NCBI RefSeq assembly: GCF_002101595.1
Contig: NZ_LQOM01000048.1
Span: 62,001-126,000, forward strand
Reading direction: 5' to 3'
DNA: 64,000 nucleotides
From: Mycobacterium celatum
GTDB lineage: Bacteria > Actinomycetota > Actinomycetes > Mycobacteriales > Mycobacteriaceae
The position numbers and the translations under genes are program-made. This document shows, piece by piece, positions 24,434 through 33,120 of this stretch. The notes beneath the pieces were generated by a model, which was not told the DNA's origin, ran no database searches, and worked only from the letters and a program-made list of their open reading frames with translations. Positions within the stretch are counted from its first letter, which is position 1. Each line of letters starts with the position of its first letter.

Positions 24434-26428
24434 GTGTCCAAACTTTCGACGGCGGCGCGCCGGTTGGTGTTGGGTCGGCCGTTTCGCAGCGATCGGCTGA
24501 GTCATACCCTGCTGCCCAAGCGGATCGCTTTGCCTGTATTCGCCTCGGATGCACTGTCGTCGGTGGCCTACGCGCCCGAGGAGATCTTCCTGATGCTCTC
24601 GGTGGCGGGCCTGGCCGCCTACTCGTTGACACCCTGGATCGGTCTGGCAGTGGCCGTGGTCATGTTGGTCGTGGTGGCCAGCTATCGCCAGAACGTGCAC
24701 GCCTACCCGTCCGGCGGTGGTGACTTCGAAGTGGTCACCAGCAACTTGGGCTCCACCCCAGGGCTCGTGGTCGCGAGTGCGCTGATGGTGGATTACGTTC
24801 TTACCGTTGCTGTCTCGATATCCTCGGCGATCTCGAACATCGGCTCGGCGATCCCGTCCGTGGCCGACCACAAGGTGTTGTACGCGGTGAGCGCGATCCT
24901 GGTGATGACGGCCATGAACCTGCGGGGGGTCAGGGAGTCCGGGGTGGCGTTCGCCATCCCGACGTACGCCTTCATCGTTGGGATCTGCACCATGCTCGTT
25001 TGGGGACTGTTCCGGATTTACGTGCTGGGTGACACCTTGACTGCCGAATCCGCTGGATTCCAGATGCATTCCGAGCACGGCAAGGTCGTCGGAGTCGCGT
25101 TGGTTTTCCTGGTCGCTCGGTCGTTCTCTTCCGGATGTGCGGCGCTGACCGGTGTGGAGGCCATCAGCAACGGGGTGCCGGCATTTCGGAAACCCAAGTC
25201 CCGCAATGCCGCAACGACGTTGTTTATGCTAGGCACGATCGCGGTGACGCTGTTCATGGGGATCATCGTGCTGGCGAAGAAGACTGGGGTGCAGGTGGTC
25301 GACGACCCGGCCAAGCAGCTGAGCGGCGCACCGCCGGATTACAACCAGAAGACTCTGGTCGCGCAGGTGGCAGAAGTTGTGTTCGGCAGCTTCCATCTCG
25401 GGCTGCTGCTGATTGCCACTGTGACCGCCCTGATCCTGGTGCTGGCGGCCAACACTGCGTTCAACGGTTTTCCCGTTCTCGGCTCGGTGCTGGCGCAGCA
25501 CAGCTACCTGCCCCGCCAATTGCACACCCGCGGGGACCGGTTGGCTTTCTCCAACGGGATCGTGTTCTTGGCGGTGGCGGCCCTGGCGGCGGTCATTGCC
25601 TTCCGCGCACAGGTCACTGCACTCATCCAGCTCTACATCGTCGGTGTGTTCATTTCGTTCACGCTGAGCCAGATCGGGATGGTCAAGCACTGGACCCGGT
25701 TGCTGCGCAGCGAAACCGACCCGGGTGCCCGCCGCAAGATGATGCGCTCCCGGGTGGTCAACACCATCGGCTTCGTGTCCACCGGCACGGTGCTGCTCGT
25801 CGTGCTGGTCACCAAATTCCTTGCCGGAGCATGGATTGCGGTGGTGGCCATGACGGCGCTGTTCATCATGATGAAAGCGATCCGCAAGCACTACGACGCA
25901 GTCAGCCGCGAACTCCAGCGGCAAGCCGCCGAAGACGAAGGCGTGGTGTTGCCCAGCCGTAACCACGCCCTGGTGCTGGTGTCGAAGTTGCACCTGCCGA
26001 CATTGCGGGCACTGGCCTACGCCCGCGCAACCCGTCCCGACGTGCTGGAGGCGGTCACCGTCAGCGTCGACGACGCGGAAACCCGTGAGCTGGTGCACAA
26101 CTGGGAAGACAGCGACATCTCCGTGCCCCTCAAGGTCATTGCATCGCCGTATCGCGAGGTGACCCGGCCGGTGCTCGACTACGTCAAACGGGTCAGCAAG
26201 GAGTCGCCGCGCACCGTGGTGACAGTGTTCATCCCGGAGTACGTGGTGGGCCACTGGTGGGAACAGTTGCTGCACAACCAAAGTGCGCTGCGGCTCAAGG
26301 GCAGGCTGCTGTTCATGCCCGGCGTGATGGTGACATCGGTTCCGTGGCAGCTGACGTCGTCGGAGCGGCTCAAGGCGTGGCAGCCGCACGTGGCTCCGGG
26401 CGATGCCCGGCGGGGAATCTTCGATTGA
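24434..26428 (+). CDS. KimA-like APC-superfamily potassium importer (Rv2690c-like)
   Basis: The 664-residue protein has about 12 membrane helices in the first 470 residues and a cytoplasmic C-terminal domain. Stretches such as SDALSSVAYAPEE, YPSGGGDFEVV, MVDYVLTVAVSIS and SSGCAALTGVEAISNG align by eye with B. subtilis KimA (YdaO), a proton-coupled potassium importer controlled by c-di-AMP. The older annotation is amino-acid permease. The GTG at 24434 is chosen because it starts the conserved charged N-terminus (VSKLSTAARRL). No ydaO riboswitch fits in the 132-bp upstream gap. Confidence 0.85.
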   Translation: MSKLSTAARRLVLGRPFRSDRLSHTLLPKRIALPVFASDALSSVAYAPEEIFLMLSVAGLAAYSLTPWIGLAVAVVMLVVVASYRQNVHAYPSGGGDFEVVTSNLGSTPGLVVASALMVDYVLTVAVSISSAISNIGSAIPSVADHKVLYAVSAILVMTAMNLRGVRESGVAFAIPTYAFIVGICTMLVWGLFRIYVLGDTLTAESAGFQMHSEHGKVVGVALVFLVARSFSSGCAALTGVEAISNGVPAFRKPKSRNAATTLFMLGTIAVTLFMGIIVLAKKTGVQVVDDPAKQLSGAPPDYNQKTLVAQVAEVVFGSFHLGLLLIATVTALILVLAANTAFNGFPVLGSVLAQHSYLPRQLHTRGDRLAFSNGIVFLAVAALAAVIAFRAQVTALIQLYIVGVFISFTLSQIGMVKHWTRLLRSETDPGARRKMMRSRVVNTIGFVSTGTVLLVVLVTKFLAGAWIAVVAMTALFIMMKAIRKHYDAVSRELQRQAAEDEGVVLPSRNHALVLVSKLHLPTLRALAYARATRPDVLEAVTVSVDDAETRELVHNWEDSDISVPLKVIASPYREVTRPVLDYVKRVSKESPRTVVTVFIPEYVVGHWWEQLLHNQSALRLKGRLLFMPGVMVTSVPWQLTSSERLKAWQPHVAPGDARRGIFD

Positions 26429-27603
26429 CCGAACTGACCCTGACCGTCGGCGCGCCGGCGAACGGAGGCAGCTGCGTGGCCCGCCACGACGGCCGGGTGG
26501 TGTTCGTCCGCTATGCGCTGCCCGGCGAACGGGTGCGGGCGCGGGTCACGGCGGACCGGGGCTCGTACTGGCACGCCGAGACCATCGAAGTGATCGAACC
26601 ATCGGACGATCGGGTGGAATCGTTGTGTCCAATCGCCGGTGTGGACGGTGCGGGCTGTTGCGACCTGGCGTTCGTCCAGCCGGCGGCGGCGCGCGCGATC
26701 AAGGCCGACGTGGTGGCCAATCAGCTTGCGCGCCTTGGCGATTACCACTGGTACGGTGTCGCCGAACCGTTGTCGCCGACCGGGCCGACCGGCTGGCGTA
26801 CCCGGGTGCGGCTGGATGTGGGTGCCGACGGACGCGCCGGTTTTCACCGCTACCACAGCGACGAACTTGTCACCGAGCTGAACTGCGCTCAGCTGCACAC
26901 CGGGATGACCGACGGTCTGGACGCGCTGGACTGGCCGCCCGGTGTACACGTGCACGTCGCCGTCGACGACGACTGTCAGCGTCATGTGGTGTGCACCGCG
27001 CGGCAGGGCAGGCGCACGTCGACCGACGTCATCGAGGGCAGCTACCAGGGTGTGCAGCGGGTGGGCCGCCGCAGCTGGCGGGTGCCGGTGACCGCCTTCT
27101 GGCAGGCCCACCGCGACGCGGCGCGGTGCTACAGCACGCTGGTCGCCGACTGGGCCCAACTCGGTCGGGGCATGACGGCCTGGGACCTCTACGGCGGCGC
27201 GGGGGTGTTCGCCGCGGTGCTGGGCGACGCGGTCGGTGAGAACGGGCGGGTGGTCAGCGTCGACACGTCGCGGGCGGCGGCGCGGGCGGCGCGCGCCGCA
27301 CTGTCGGATCTCCCGCAGGTGCATGTGGTCAACGATTCGGTACGCCGGGCGCTGACCGCAGAACACACTCGCGCCGATGTGGCCGTCCTGGATCCGCCGC
27401 GCTCAGGCGCGGGCCGCGAGGTCATCGATCTGCTGGCCGCCGCCGAGGTGCCCCGGATTGTGCATATCGGTTGCGAGGCAGCGTCGTTCGCTCGGGACAT
27501 CGGCTTGTACCGCAACCAGGGCTACGTCGTCGAGAACATCCGGGTGTTCGACTCGTTCCCGTTGACCCATCACGTCGAGGGCGTCGCGTTGTTGACCCGC
27601 TAA
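26425..27603 (+). CDS. TrmA/RumA-like RNA methyltransferase (Rv2689c-like)
   Basis: The 392-residue protein has an N-terminal TRAM domain (LTVGAPANGGSCVARHDGRVVFV), a Cys-rich stretch (LCPIAGVDGAGCCDL) that could hold an iron-sulphur cluster, and a SAM-dependent fold (WDLYGGAGVFAAVLG, DPPRSGAGREVIDL). The catalytic Cys is probably in HIGCEAASFARD, where the common SCNP motif is replaced. It should make 5-methyluridine in RNA, but the site is unknown. A TTG start at 26425 overlaps the TGA of the KimA-like gene. Confidence 0.85.
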   Translation: MTELTLTVGAPANGGSCVARHDGRVVFVRYALPGERVRARVTADRGSYWHAETIEVIEPSDDRVESLCPIAGVDGAGCCDLAFVQPAAARAIKADVVANQLARLGDYHWYGVAEPLSPTGPTGWRTRVRLDVGADGRAGFHRYHSDELVTELNCAQLHTGMTDGLDALDWPPGVHVHVAVDDDCQRHVVCTARQGRRTSTDVIEGSYQGVQRVGRRSWRVPVTAFWQAHRDAARCYSTLVADWAQLGRGMTAWDLYGGAGVFAAVLGDAVGENGRVVSVDTSRAAARAARAALSDLPQVHVVNDSVRRALTAEHTRADVAVLDPPRSGAGREVIDLLAAAEVPRIVHIGCEAASFARDIGLYRNQGYVVENIRVFDSFPLTHHVEGVALLTR

Positions 27604-28061
27604 CGCGACGACTGATCGCGCCAGCGTTCCAACAACGCCGGGATCTCACCCAGCAGGAAGGCATAGAAGTCATGCATCCGGGTAAGCCGTTGCCCGGCAA
27701 TGCTGTCCGGTCCGGTCGCCGCGATTCCGGCTTCGGCCGCGGCTTGCATGGCTGAGATCACGACATTCTGGTTCGTGAACAGCACCGCCCAGGCGTCGTC
27801 GCGCAGTCGGTAATGATCCCGTCGGCTACCCGGTGCGGGCACCCGCTCGGCCAGACCGACCGAGGTGAGCATCTTGATGGCGCTCGAGATCGCGCCCGAG
27901 CTGGCCTGCAACCGCTCCGCCAACTCGCCCGACGTGATGGTGGTCTGCTCGGTGAACAGCAGAGCTGCCAGCACCCGGGCCGTCATCCGCTGTAATCCGT
28001 GGTTGGTGAGCACCAGCGCGAGCTGTTCGGCGGCGTGCTGCGGTCCAGGTCTGTCGGCCAT
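27600..28061 (-). CDS. MarR/GbsR-type transcriptional regulator
   Basis: The 153-residue protein has a winged helix (RVLAALLFTEQTTITSGELAERLQASSGAISSAIKMLTSVGLAERV) and a helical C-terminal dimerisation region, the GbsR/MarR layout. The ATG at 28061 has GGAAGG six bases upstream and is preferred over the in-frame ATG at 28079 and the longer frame. Its own promoter carries a palindrome array, so autorepression is likely. Its former or present target may be a transporter; the effector is unknown. Confidence 0.82.
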   Translation of the reverse strand: MADRPGPQHAAEQLALVLTNHGLQRMTARVLAALLFTEQTTITSGELAERLQASSGAISSAIKMLTSVGLAERVPAPGSRRDHYRLRDDAWAVLFTNQNVVISAMQAAAEAGIAATGPDSIAGQRLTRMHDFYAFLLGEIPALLERWRDQSSR

Positions 28062-28378
28062 GACGAACCTTCCGCTCATAGAAATTTCAGTAATTTCTGA
28101 AGCTTCAGTATAGTTGTCCGCAGCGCTTCGGGAAGTCTGGTCGGAACTAGGCGACACCATCAGCGCGTCCATGACCGAACGTCGGTCTTCGTCGGGCAGC
28201 CGATACACCGGCCACGACACTTTCGACACCATCCTGCCTGCCAGCTGGGCCACCGGGCTCGTCCCCACCGTCCCCCGTCGATTCCGTCAACGTTGGCATC
28301 GGCTGCCGTTGGTGTCATCCATCAAACCGCTTGCGGGCTGTGGGCTGCGCTCATCGACACACCTTCGGTGAGGCGCGG
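28062..28378. other. Intergenic region between MarR/GbsR gene and PPE gene
   Basis: The first 50 bp hold the leader, operator and -10 of the regulator. In the remaining 265 bp I see no gene: an 85-codon open frame on the plus strand has no ribosome binding site and low-complexity coding. The stretch from about 28180 to 28290 has mixed composition and could be decayed sequence. Confidence 0.5.
28080..28112 (-). promoter_or_regulatory. Palindromic operator and -10 of the MarR/GbsR gene
   Basis: On the minus strand TATACT (28112-28107) is a good -10 element. It is followed by the perfect palindrome CTGAAGCTTCAG and by AGAAATT-ACTGA-AATTTCT, so the half-sites TTCAG/CTGAA recur. The AT-rich palindromes lie between the -10 and the start codon, the usual place for a MarR autorepressor. 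Confidence 0.65.
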
Positions 28379-29674
28379 TTACTGACCGAGAAGGCGTCGC
28401 TTCTGTTCTGTGAATTCTTCCTCGGTCAGAATCCCGGAGTCCCGCAGTTCGGCGAGTTCGCGTAGTTCGGCGGCGATTCCCGTTACCGGGCCTCTCGGTG
28501 ACCTATGCAATGGTTCAGTGCGGGCGCACGGTGTCGACGCCGAGCGTTCCCTGCGGCCCAGTCCGGCGGTGCCGCCGAGGGCGCGGCCGGCCATGCTCGC
28601 CAGGGCCATCTCGCTGAAAAGCTGCCCCGAGCCTGCTGCCGCAACCTCCGGGGCCGCGGCGGCCGTGGTCATCGGCAGCGCTGCGGCGACTTGACGGAAC
28701 GCCGGAGCCGCTGCTGCCCATGACTGCGGAACCGACAACGCACCAACCGAAGCGGCCTGGCCCATGCTCGCGGACACCGGCGGTGGCCACCCCCAGCCTG
28801 GAAACGGGGTAAAACCTGGGAAGACGCCTCCGGTGTCGATCTGCGCGGCCTGAAGAGCAACAGCCACCCCGGCCGAATCCACACCGAAAGAGCCGGCCGA
28901 ATCAATCCCGAATGAGCCGATAAGGTCGGCCCCAAGGCCGGCCGCCGCCATGGTCAACGCGGGGCTGGCGGTGAGGGCCGGTGCTGCCAGCGGTGCGAGC
29001 GCATCGACTGGACTCGATGCCGCTGGTGACGCCAGGCTCTGCAGTGTTTGGGGCACTGCAGAGATTGACGAGACAACCGGGGCCACGCGGGTGCCGGCGG
29101 CGGTGCCGGTGGCCTGCGCCACCGCTGCGGCCTGACCGGCCGGGCCGCCCGGGTTAGTGGCCTGATCCGGCGGGGTGAACGGCGTCAGCTGCGAGGCGGC
29201 GGCCGCGCTGCCGGCATAGCCATACATGGCCGCGGCATCTTGGGCCCACATTTCGGCGTAGTGCGCCTCAGTGGCCGCGATCGCCGGAGTGTTTTGACCC
29301 AAGAAGTTCGTTGCCACCAGCGCGGCCAACTGAGCGCGATTGGCGGCGACGACTGGTGGCGGCACCGTCATCGCGAACGCGGTTTCGTAAGCGGCCGCGG
29401 CGGCCTTGGCCTGGCTAGCGGTCTGCTCGGCTTGGATTGCGGTGGTGTGCATCCACGCTGCGTACGGTGCGGCCGCGCCCGCCATAGCCGTTGATGCGGG
29501 ACCCAGCCACCCCCCGGCCAGCTGGGAGATTACCGCCTCATATGAGGCGGCTGCCGAGCCCAACTCCGCGGCCAGCCCGTCCCAGGCCGCCGCGGCGGCT
29601 AGCATCGGTCCCGACCCGGGGCCCGCATAAATCCTGGCGGAGTTGACCTCGGGGGGCAAGATCGCGAATTCCAT
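28379..29674 (-). CDS. PPE protein (SVP subfamily) with C-terminal SHOCT domain
   Basis: The 431-residue protein begins with MEFAILPPEVNSARIYAGPG, the PPE signature, followed by the helical PPE domain (to about residue 175) with the WxG-type turn GGWLGPAS. An alanine-rich middle contains GALSVPQSW, the marker of the PPE-SVP subfamily. The last 30 residues (ELRELAELRDSGILTEEEF onward, ending KRRLLGQ) form a SHOCT domain, which is unusual for a PPE protein. The PE gene lies 14 bp upstream, so the two should form a heterodimer exported by a type VII system such as ESX-5. Confidence 0.88.
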   Translation of the reverse strand: MEFAILPPEVNSARIYAGPGSGPMLAAAAAWDGLAAELGSAAASYEAVISQLAGGWLGPASTAMAGAAAPYAAWMHTTAIQAEQTASQAKAAAAAYETAFAMTVPPPVVAANRAQLAALVATNFLGQNTPAIAATEAHYAEMWAQDAAAMYGYAGSAAAASQLTPFTPPDQATNPGGPAGQAAAVAQATGTAAGTRVAPVVSSISAVPQTLQSLASPAASSPVDALAPLAAPALTASPALTMAAAGLGADLIGSFGIDSAGSFGVDSAGVAVALQAAQIDTGGVFPGFTPFPGWGWPPPVSASMGQAASVGALSVPQSWAAAAPAFRQVAAALPMTTAAAAPEVAAAGSGQLFSEMALASMAGRALGGTAGLGRRERSASTPCARTEPLHRSPRGPVTGIAAELRELAELRDSGILTEEEFTEQKRRLLGQ

Positions 29675-29688
29675 TGCTGCCCAGTTCC

Positions 29689-29988
29689 TTAGCTGGCCGC
29701 GATTGCGTTGGCAGCTTCGGTGGCGGCGTACGATCCCGCGCTCGTGCTCATGGTGGCCACGAATTGTTCGTGGATCGCCACGGCCTGGGAGCTGATCGCC
29801 TGATACAGCTGAGCTTGAGCCACGAATCTCGCCGCGGTCAGCGCCGACACCTCATCAGCGGCAGCTGGGATCACTCCGGTTGTCGGGGCAGCCGCGGTCG
29901 CGTTTGCGGCGGCCACAGCGGAACCGATGCCCTGTAAGTCGCCGGCCGCCGCCGCCAACGTCTCCGGCTGCGTGGTCACGAACGACAT
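29689..29988 (-). CDS. PE protein
   Basis: This 99-residue protein is a bare PE domain (MSFVTTQPETLAAAAGDLQGIG) without a PGRS extension. Near the C-terminus SYAATEAANA carries the YxxxE type VII secretion signal. The start is supported by a strong AGGAGGAAGAG site directly upstream. It is the first gene of a PE-PPE pair, 14 bp before the PPE start, and should form a dimer with it. Confidence 0.92.
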   Translation of the reverse strand: MSFVTTQPETLAAAAGDLQGIGSAVAAANATAAAPTTGVIPAAADEVSALTAARFVAQAQLYQAISSQAVAIHEQFVATMSTSAGSYAATEAANAIAAS

Positions 29989-30359
29989 CTCTTCCTCCTA
30001 ACTTGATTAATTCCTTCCCCCAACCGTTGGCTTCAAATGAATTTGCACTGATGACACCTAATCGTGTGGTCGACCTCGCGGTGTCGAACACGATCTTGCG
30101 GTACCACTCGCGAACAGGGTGTTCGTACGTTCGCGGGCGCCGGTGCGACAAGCCAACGGACACGACGAGCGCCCTCCCCCGGGCGGCGCCCCGCGCAGAA
30201 TGCCACTGCCGGGCGCTGTAATCCGATCGACACACATCGGCGCCCTTGACACTTAGTCTCGGTCGCAAACCGGGCTAATAGCTATCGGGTCTGACACCTA
30301 TTCGTCGGGGGACGAAACCTGTATGGACAAACCTCTGCGGCCCGGATCAGGCTGGTGGC
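29989..30359. other. Divergent promoter region between PE/PPE and the two-component system
   Basis: The 371 bp hold no convincing gene. Visible elements are the PE ribosome binding site, the inverted repeat CGCGAAC/GTTCGCG at 30109-30135, and the hairpin TTCGTC-GGGG-GACGAA at 30301-30316, about 45 bp upstream of the sensor kinase. The response regulator or another factor could bind there; no consensus was recognised. Confidence 0.45.
30301..30316. promoter_or_regulatory. Inverted repeat upstream of sensor kinase
   Basis: TTCGTC and GACGAA flank GGGG, forming a perfect 6-bp inverted repeat 44 bp before the histidine kinase ATG. It could be an operator of the adjacent response regulator. The assignment is speculative. 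Confidence 0.35.
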
Positions 30360-31364
30360 ATGAAGCGTCAGGCAGCGGTCATCGACGCGTTTCGGCAACG
30401 AACGAGAATCCCGGCGGGCGGCCTGTTCCGTTGGGTGGTGTTAGTCAACGGTCTGATCTTTACCCTGGGCACACTCGTGTTCGTCGTTTCGCCGGCAACC
30501 CTGTCGGCGCCCATCAAGCTGACCGAGATTCCTGTCCTCGGCGTTGGGTTGGCTGTCATGCTGACAGCCAACGCGCTCTTGCTGCGGTCGAGGCTTGCCC
30601 CTCTGGATCGGCTCCCCGCGTCGATGTCGCGGGTGGATCCACCCCGGCGGAGCGCCCGCCTGCACGACCGGGGCGACCTACATGACCTCATCATGTCCTT
30701 CAACGCGATGCTGGACAGGTTGGAAACAGAGCGGACATCGGCAAGTGCGGCGGCGCTCACCGCGCAAGAGAACGAGCGCCAGCGGATCGCTCGGGAGTTG
30801 CACGACGAGATCGGCCAAACCCTCACTGTCGCACTGCTCACGCTCAGACGGACGGTTGATGGCGCACCTCCCGGGATACGCCGCGAACTCGAGGAGACCC
30901 AGGAAACGTTGCGCGCCAGCCTCGATGAGGTGCGTCGCATCGCTCGCCAGCTGCGCCCGGACGCGCTCGAAGACCTTGGCTTGCCGAGCGCCCTGCATGC
31001 GGTATGCAACGAGTTCGCCCAAGCGACCGGCGTCGAGGTCGTCAAACACATCGCGTCGCAAGCCGACAGGCTGAAGCCCGACATCGAGTTGGTCTGCTAC
31101 CGCATCGCGCAGGAAAGCTTGACCAATATCGCCCGTCATTCCGGCGCCCACAAGGCCTGGTTGGACTTGCACACGACCTCGGAAGAACTCACGCTGCGAA
31201 TCGCCGACAACGGCCACGGAGGGGTGGTCTCCGAAGGTGCAGGGATCCGCGGCATGCGCGAACGCGCCCTGCTGGTGAATGCCACCCTGACGATCACCTC
31301 ACCGAGTAACGGGGGCACCGAAGTCAGGCTGGTGGTGCCGCTGTCGACCGGTTGGAGCAAGTAA
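30360..31364 (+). CDS. NarL-type sensor histidine kinase
   Basis: The 334-residue membrane kinase has two helices (about 22-44 and 57-76) with almost no extracytoplasmic loop, a HAMP-like linker, and a HisKA_3 dimerisation domain with the phospho-acceptor His148 in RIARELHDEIGQTLTV. The HATPase domain shows QESLTNIARHSGA, ADNGHGG and GIRGMRERA. The lack of a sensor domain suggests that it senses a membrane or intramembrane cue. The response regulator starts 2 bp after its stop. Confidence 0.9.
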   Translation: MKRQAAVIDAFRQRTRIPAGGLFRWVVLVNGLIFTLGTLVFVVSPATLSAPIKLTEIPVLGVGLAVMLTANALLLRSRLAPLDRLPASMSRVDPPRRSARLHDRGDLHDLIMSFNAMLDRLETERTSASAAALTAQENERQRIARELHDEIGQTLTVALLTLRRTVDGAPPGIRRELEETQETLRASLDEVRRIARQLRPDALEDLGLPSALHAVCNEFAQATGVEVVKHIASQADRLKPDIELVCYRIAQESLTNIARHSGAHKAWLDLHTTSEELTLRIADNGHGGVVSEGAGIRGMRERALLVNATLTITSPSNGGTEVRLVVPLSTGWSK

Positions 31365-31366
31365 CG

Positions 31367-32020
31367 GTGTCCCAGTTGGTGCGCATCCTGCTCGCCGATG
31401 ATCACGCGCTGGTCAGAAGCGGCTTGCAGAGGATCCTCGATGCCGAACCCGACCTGCGTGTGGTGGCGCAGGCCGCCGACGGATGTGAGGCGCTCGCGGC
31501 CATTGACGGTAACCCGGTCGACCTGGCGATCCTGGACATCGCGATGCCGCGGATGACGGGGCTGCAGGCCGCGCGGGAGATAAACCGCAGGCACCCGCAA
31601 GTGCGGATCCTCATCCTGTCGATGTACGACAACGAACAATACTTCTTCGAATCCCTCAAGGCCGGCGCGTCCGGCTACGTTCTCAAATCGGTCGCCGACC
31701 GTGACCTACTGGAGGCGTGCCGGGCGACGATGCGTGGAGAGCCGTTTCTGTATGCCGGTGCGGTGACCGCGCTGATCCGGGAGTACCTTCGCCTCGCGCA
31801 ACACGGAGACGGATTGCCGAACACAATCCTTACGCCGCGCGAGGAGGAAGTGCTGAAACTGATCGCCGAAGGTTACTCAGCGCGTGAAATCGCGAACACC
31901 CTTGGCATTAGCGCGAAGACAGTGGACCAGCACCGAACAAACATCCTGCAGAAGCTCGGCCTGCACGACCGCTTGGCACTTACCCGTTACGCGATCCGGA
32001 CCGGCTTGATCGAGCCCTGA
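31367..32020 (+). CDS. NarL/LuxR-family response regulator
   Basis: The 217-residue protein has a receiver domain (acidic pair DD in LLADDHALV, phospho-acceptor Asp57 in LAILDIAMP, conserved Thr/Ser in ILILSMYD and Lys in GYVLKSV) and a LuxR-type helix-turn-helix (LTPREEEVLKLIAEGYSAREIANTLGIS...). The GTG at 31367 starts 2 bp after the kinase stop with GGAG 10 bases upstream; a TTG at 31352 is less likely. Targets are unknown; the neighbouring PE/PPE pair and membrane proteins are candidates. Confidence 0.9.
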   Translation: MSQLVRILLADDHALVRSGLQRILDAEPDLRVVAQAADGCEALAAIDGNPVDLAILDIAMPRMTGLQAAREINRRHPQVRILILSMYDNEQYFFESLKAGASGYVLKSVADRDLLEACRATMRGEPFLYAGAVTALIREYLRLAQHGDGLPNTILTPREEEVLKLIAEGYSAREIANTLGISAKTVDQHRTNILQKLGLHDRLALTRYAIRTGLIEP

Positions 32021-32370
32021 CGGCCGCCACGGAGTGGCGTTTATCTACCTGCAGACGACATGCTTCCCAAGGCTCCAAAGCGCGGCGCCTAGGCCGCCGA
32101 TGTAGGCCTTGGCCACGTCACGACCGAAAAGACATCAGGCGACAGTTTGGTGGCACTCAGCCGGATCACGATGGCACACCACAGGTTTCGGTGGCGGAGT
32201 TCTCGATTGACATGCTGGCTCACCGCCGGTGCTCACCCGATTTCACCTTTGTCGCAGTGCTTTTGCCGTGTCTGCACGACTAGAGCGCCTGCGCTAACTG
32301 CTTGCATACCCGATCAACTCGGCATTGAACCATCCGCGGCCGGATTAGCGTCCATGTCGGCTGCACTTTG
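32021..32370. other. Intergenic region without a convincing gene
   Basis: Between the response regulator and the DUF421 gene lie 350 bp. A short plus-strand open frame (from 32147) lacks a ribosome binding site and runs antisense into the DUF421 gene. I see no RNA gene or clear repeat. Confidence 0.5.
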
Positions 32371-32874
32371 TCACGGCGAACTTCCCGGCGCCGGGGGTTT
32401 AGGCACGATCGATACGGCGCCTTTGGATTCAAACAAAGCCAGGCGGATATTCTCGGGCGTTTGATGCCCGTGCTCGCGCAGGATCGCGTCGAGGTCGACG
32501 CGGGTAATGCCGCATCGCTTCATGTTGGCCTCGTGCAACTGCCCGTCGCGGATCAGCACCCGCACGGGTTTGTCAACCGCGCGGCGCATCCACGGAATGA
32601 AGCGAAGGCGAGCGACGATATCGTGCGCGGCGATCAATGTCAGCAGCGCCGCAGCCCCGGTGAACCACGACGTATTCGCGGCGGTAGCGGTGCGGCCGAT
32701 GACGGCGCCGATCGCGACGGCGGTTACCCAATCGAACGGTGTGAGCGCAGCGATTGTGCGGCGCAGAGTAAAGCGGAAAGCCCCTGCCGCGGTGACAAAT
32801 AGTGCAAGCGCCTTGAGTGCTGCGTAGCCAGCGGGACGCCATCCATCGAATAACTGCAGCACCACCTCTCGCAT
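32371..32874 (-). CDS. DUF421 (YetF-like) membrane protein
   Basis: The 167-residue protein has about three N-terminal membrane helices (ALKALALFVTAAGAFRFTL, FDWVTAVAIGAVIGRTA, TGAAALLTLIAAHDIVA) and the soluble DUF421 domain (KPVRVLIRDGQLHEANMKRCGITRVDLDAILREHG). The motif LTPFDWV is typical of the family. The ATG at 32874 follows a G-rich site; the open frame extends to 33048 without membrane segments. The role is unknown; YetF-like proteins are linked to spores and stress in other bacteria. Confidence 0.8.
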   Translation of the reverse strand: MREVVLQLFDGWRPAGYAALKALALFVTAAGAFRFTLRRTIAALTPFDWVTAVAIGAVIGRTATAANTSWFTGAAALLTLIAAHDIVARLRFIPWMRRAVDKPVRVLIRDGQLHEANMKRCGITRVDLDAILREHGHQTPENIRLALFESKGAVSIVPKPPAPGSSP

Positions 32875-33120
32875 CACAACCACCCACCCCGTTGGGCCGA
32901 GTCGCCATGAGCGTGTGTAGAGGTTTCCGGGAAACGCGCCTTGCCTTGCACCATTGTGATCTCCTGTCGTTGGGACCGGCACACCGCTAATGCGGTGGTG
33001 TAGCGGATCGCCCGGCTTCATGGTCGATAAACGCGGTATTGGCCGCACCGACAGTTGCCGTAGTCGGTTCGCTGGCCATTGGTCACGAACCCCCGTGCCT
33101 GCGCTGATAGCATCCGAACG

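Noticed and set aside
28114..28371. 85-codon plus-strand open frame between regulator and PPE gene
   Set aside because: No ribosome binding site, no domain, composition unlike mycobacterial proteins.
30240..30290. TTGACA-type promoter before the sensor kinase
   Set aside because: The candidate -10 (TAATAG) is 24 nt from TTGACA, too far for a normal spacer.
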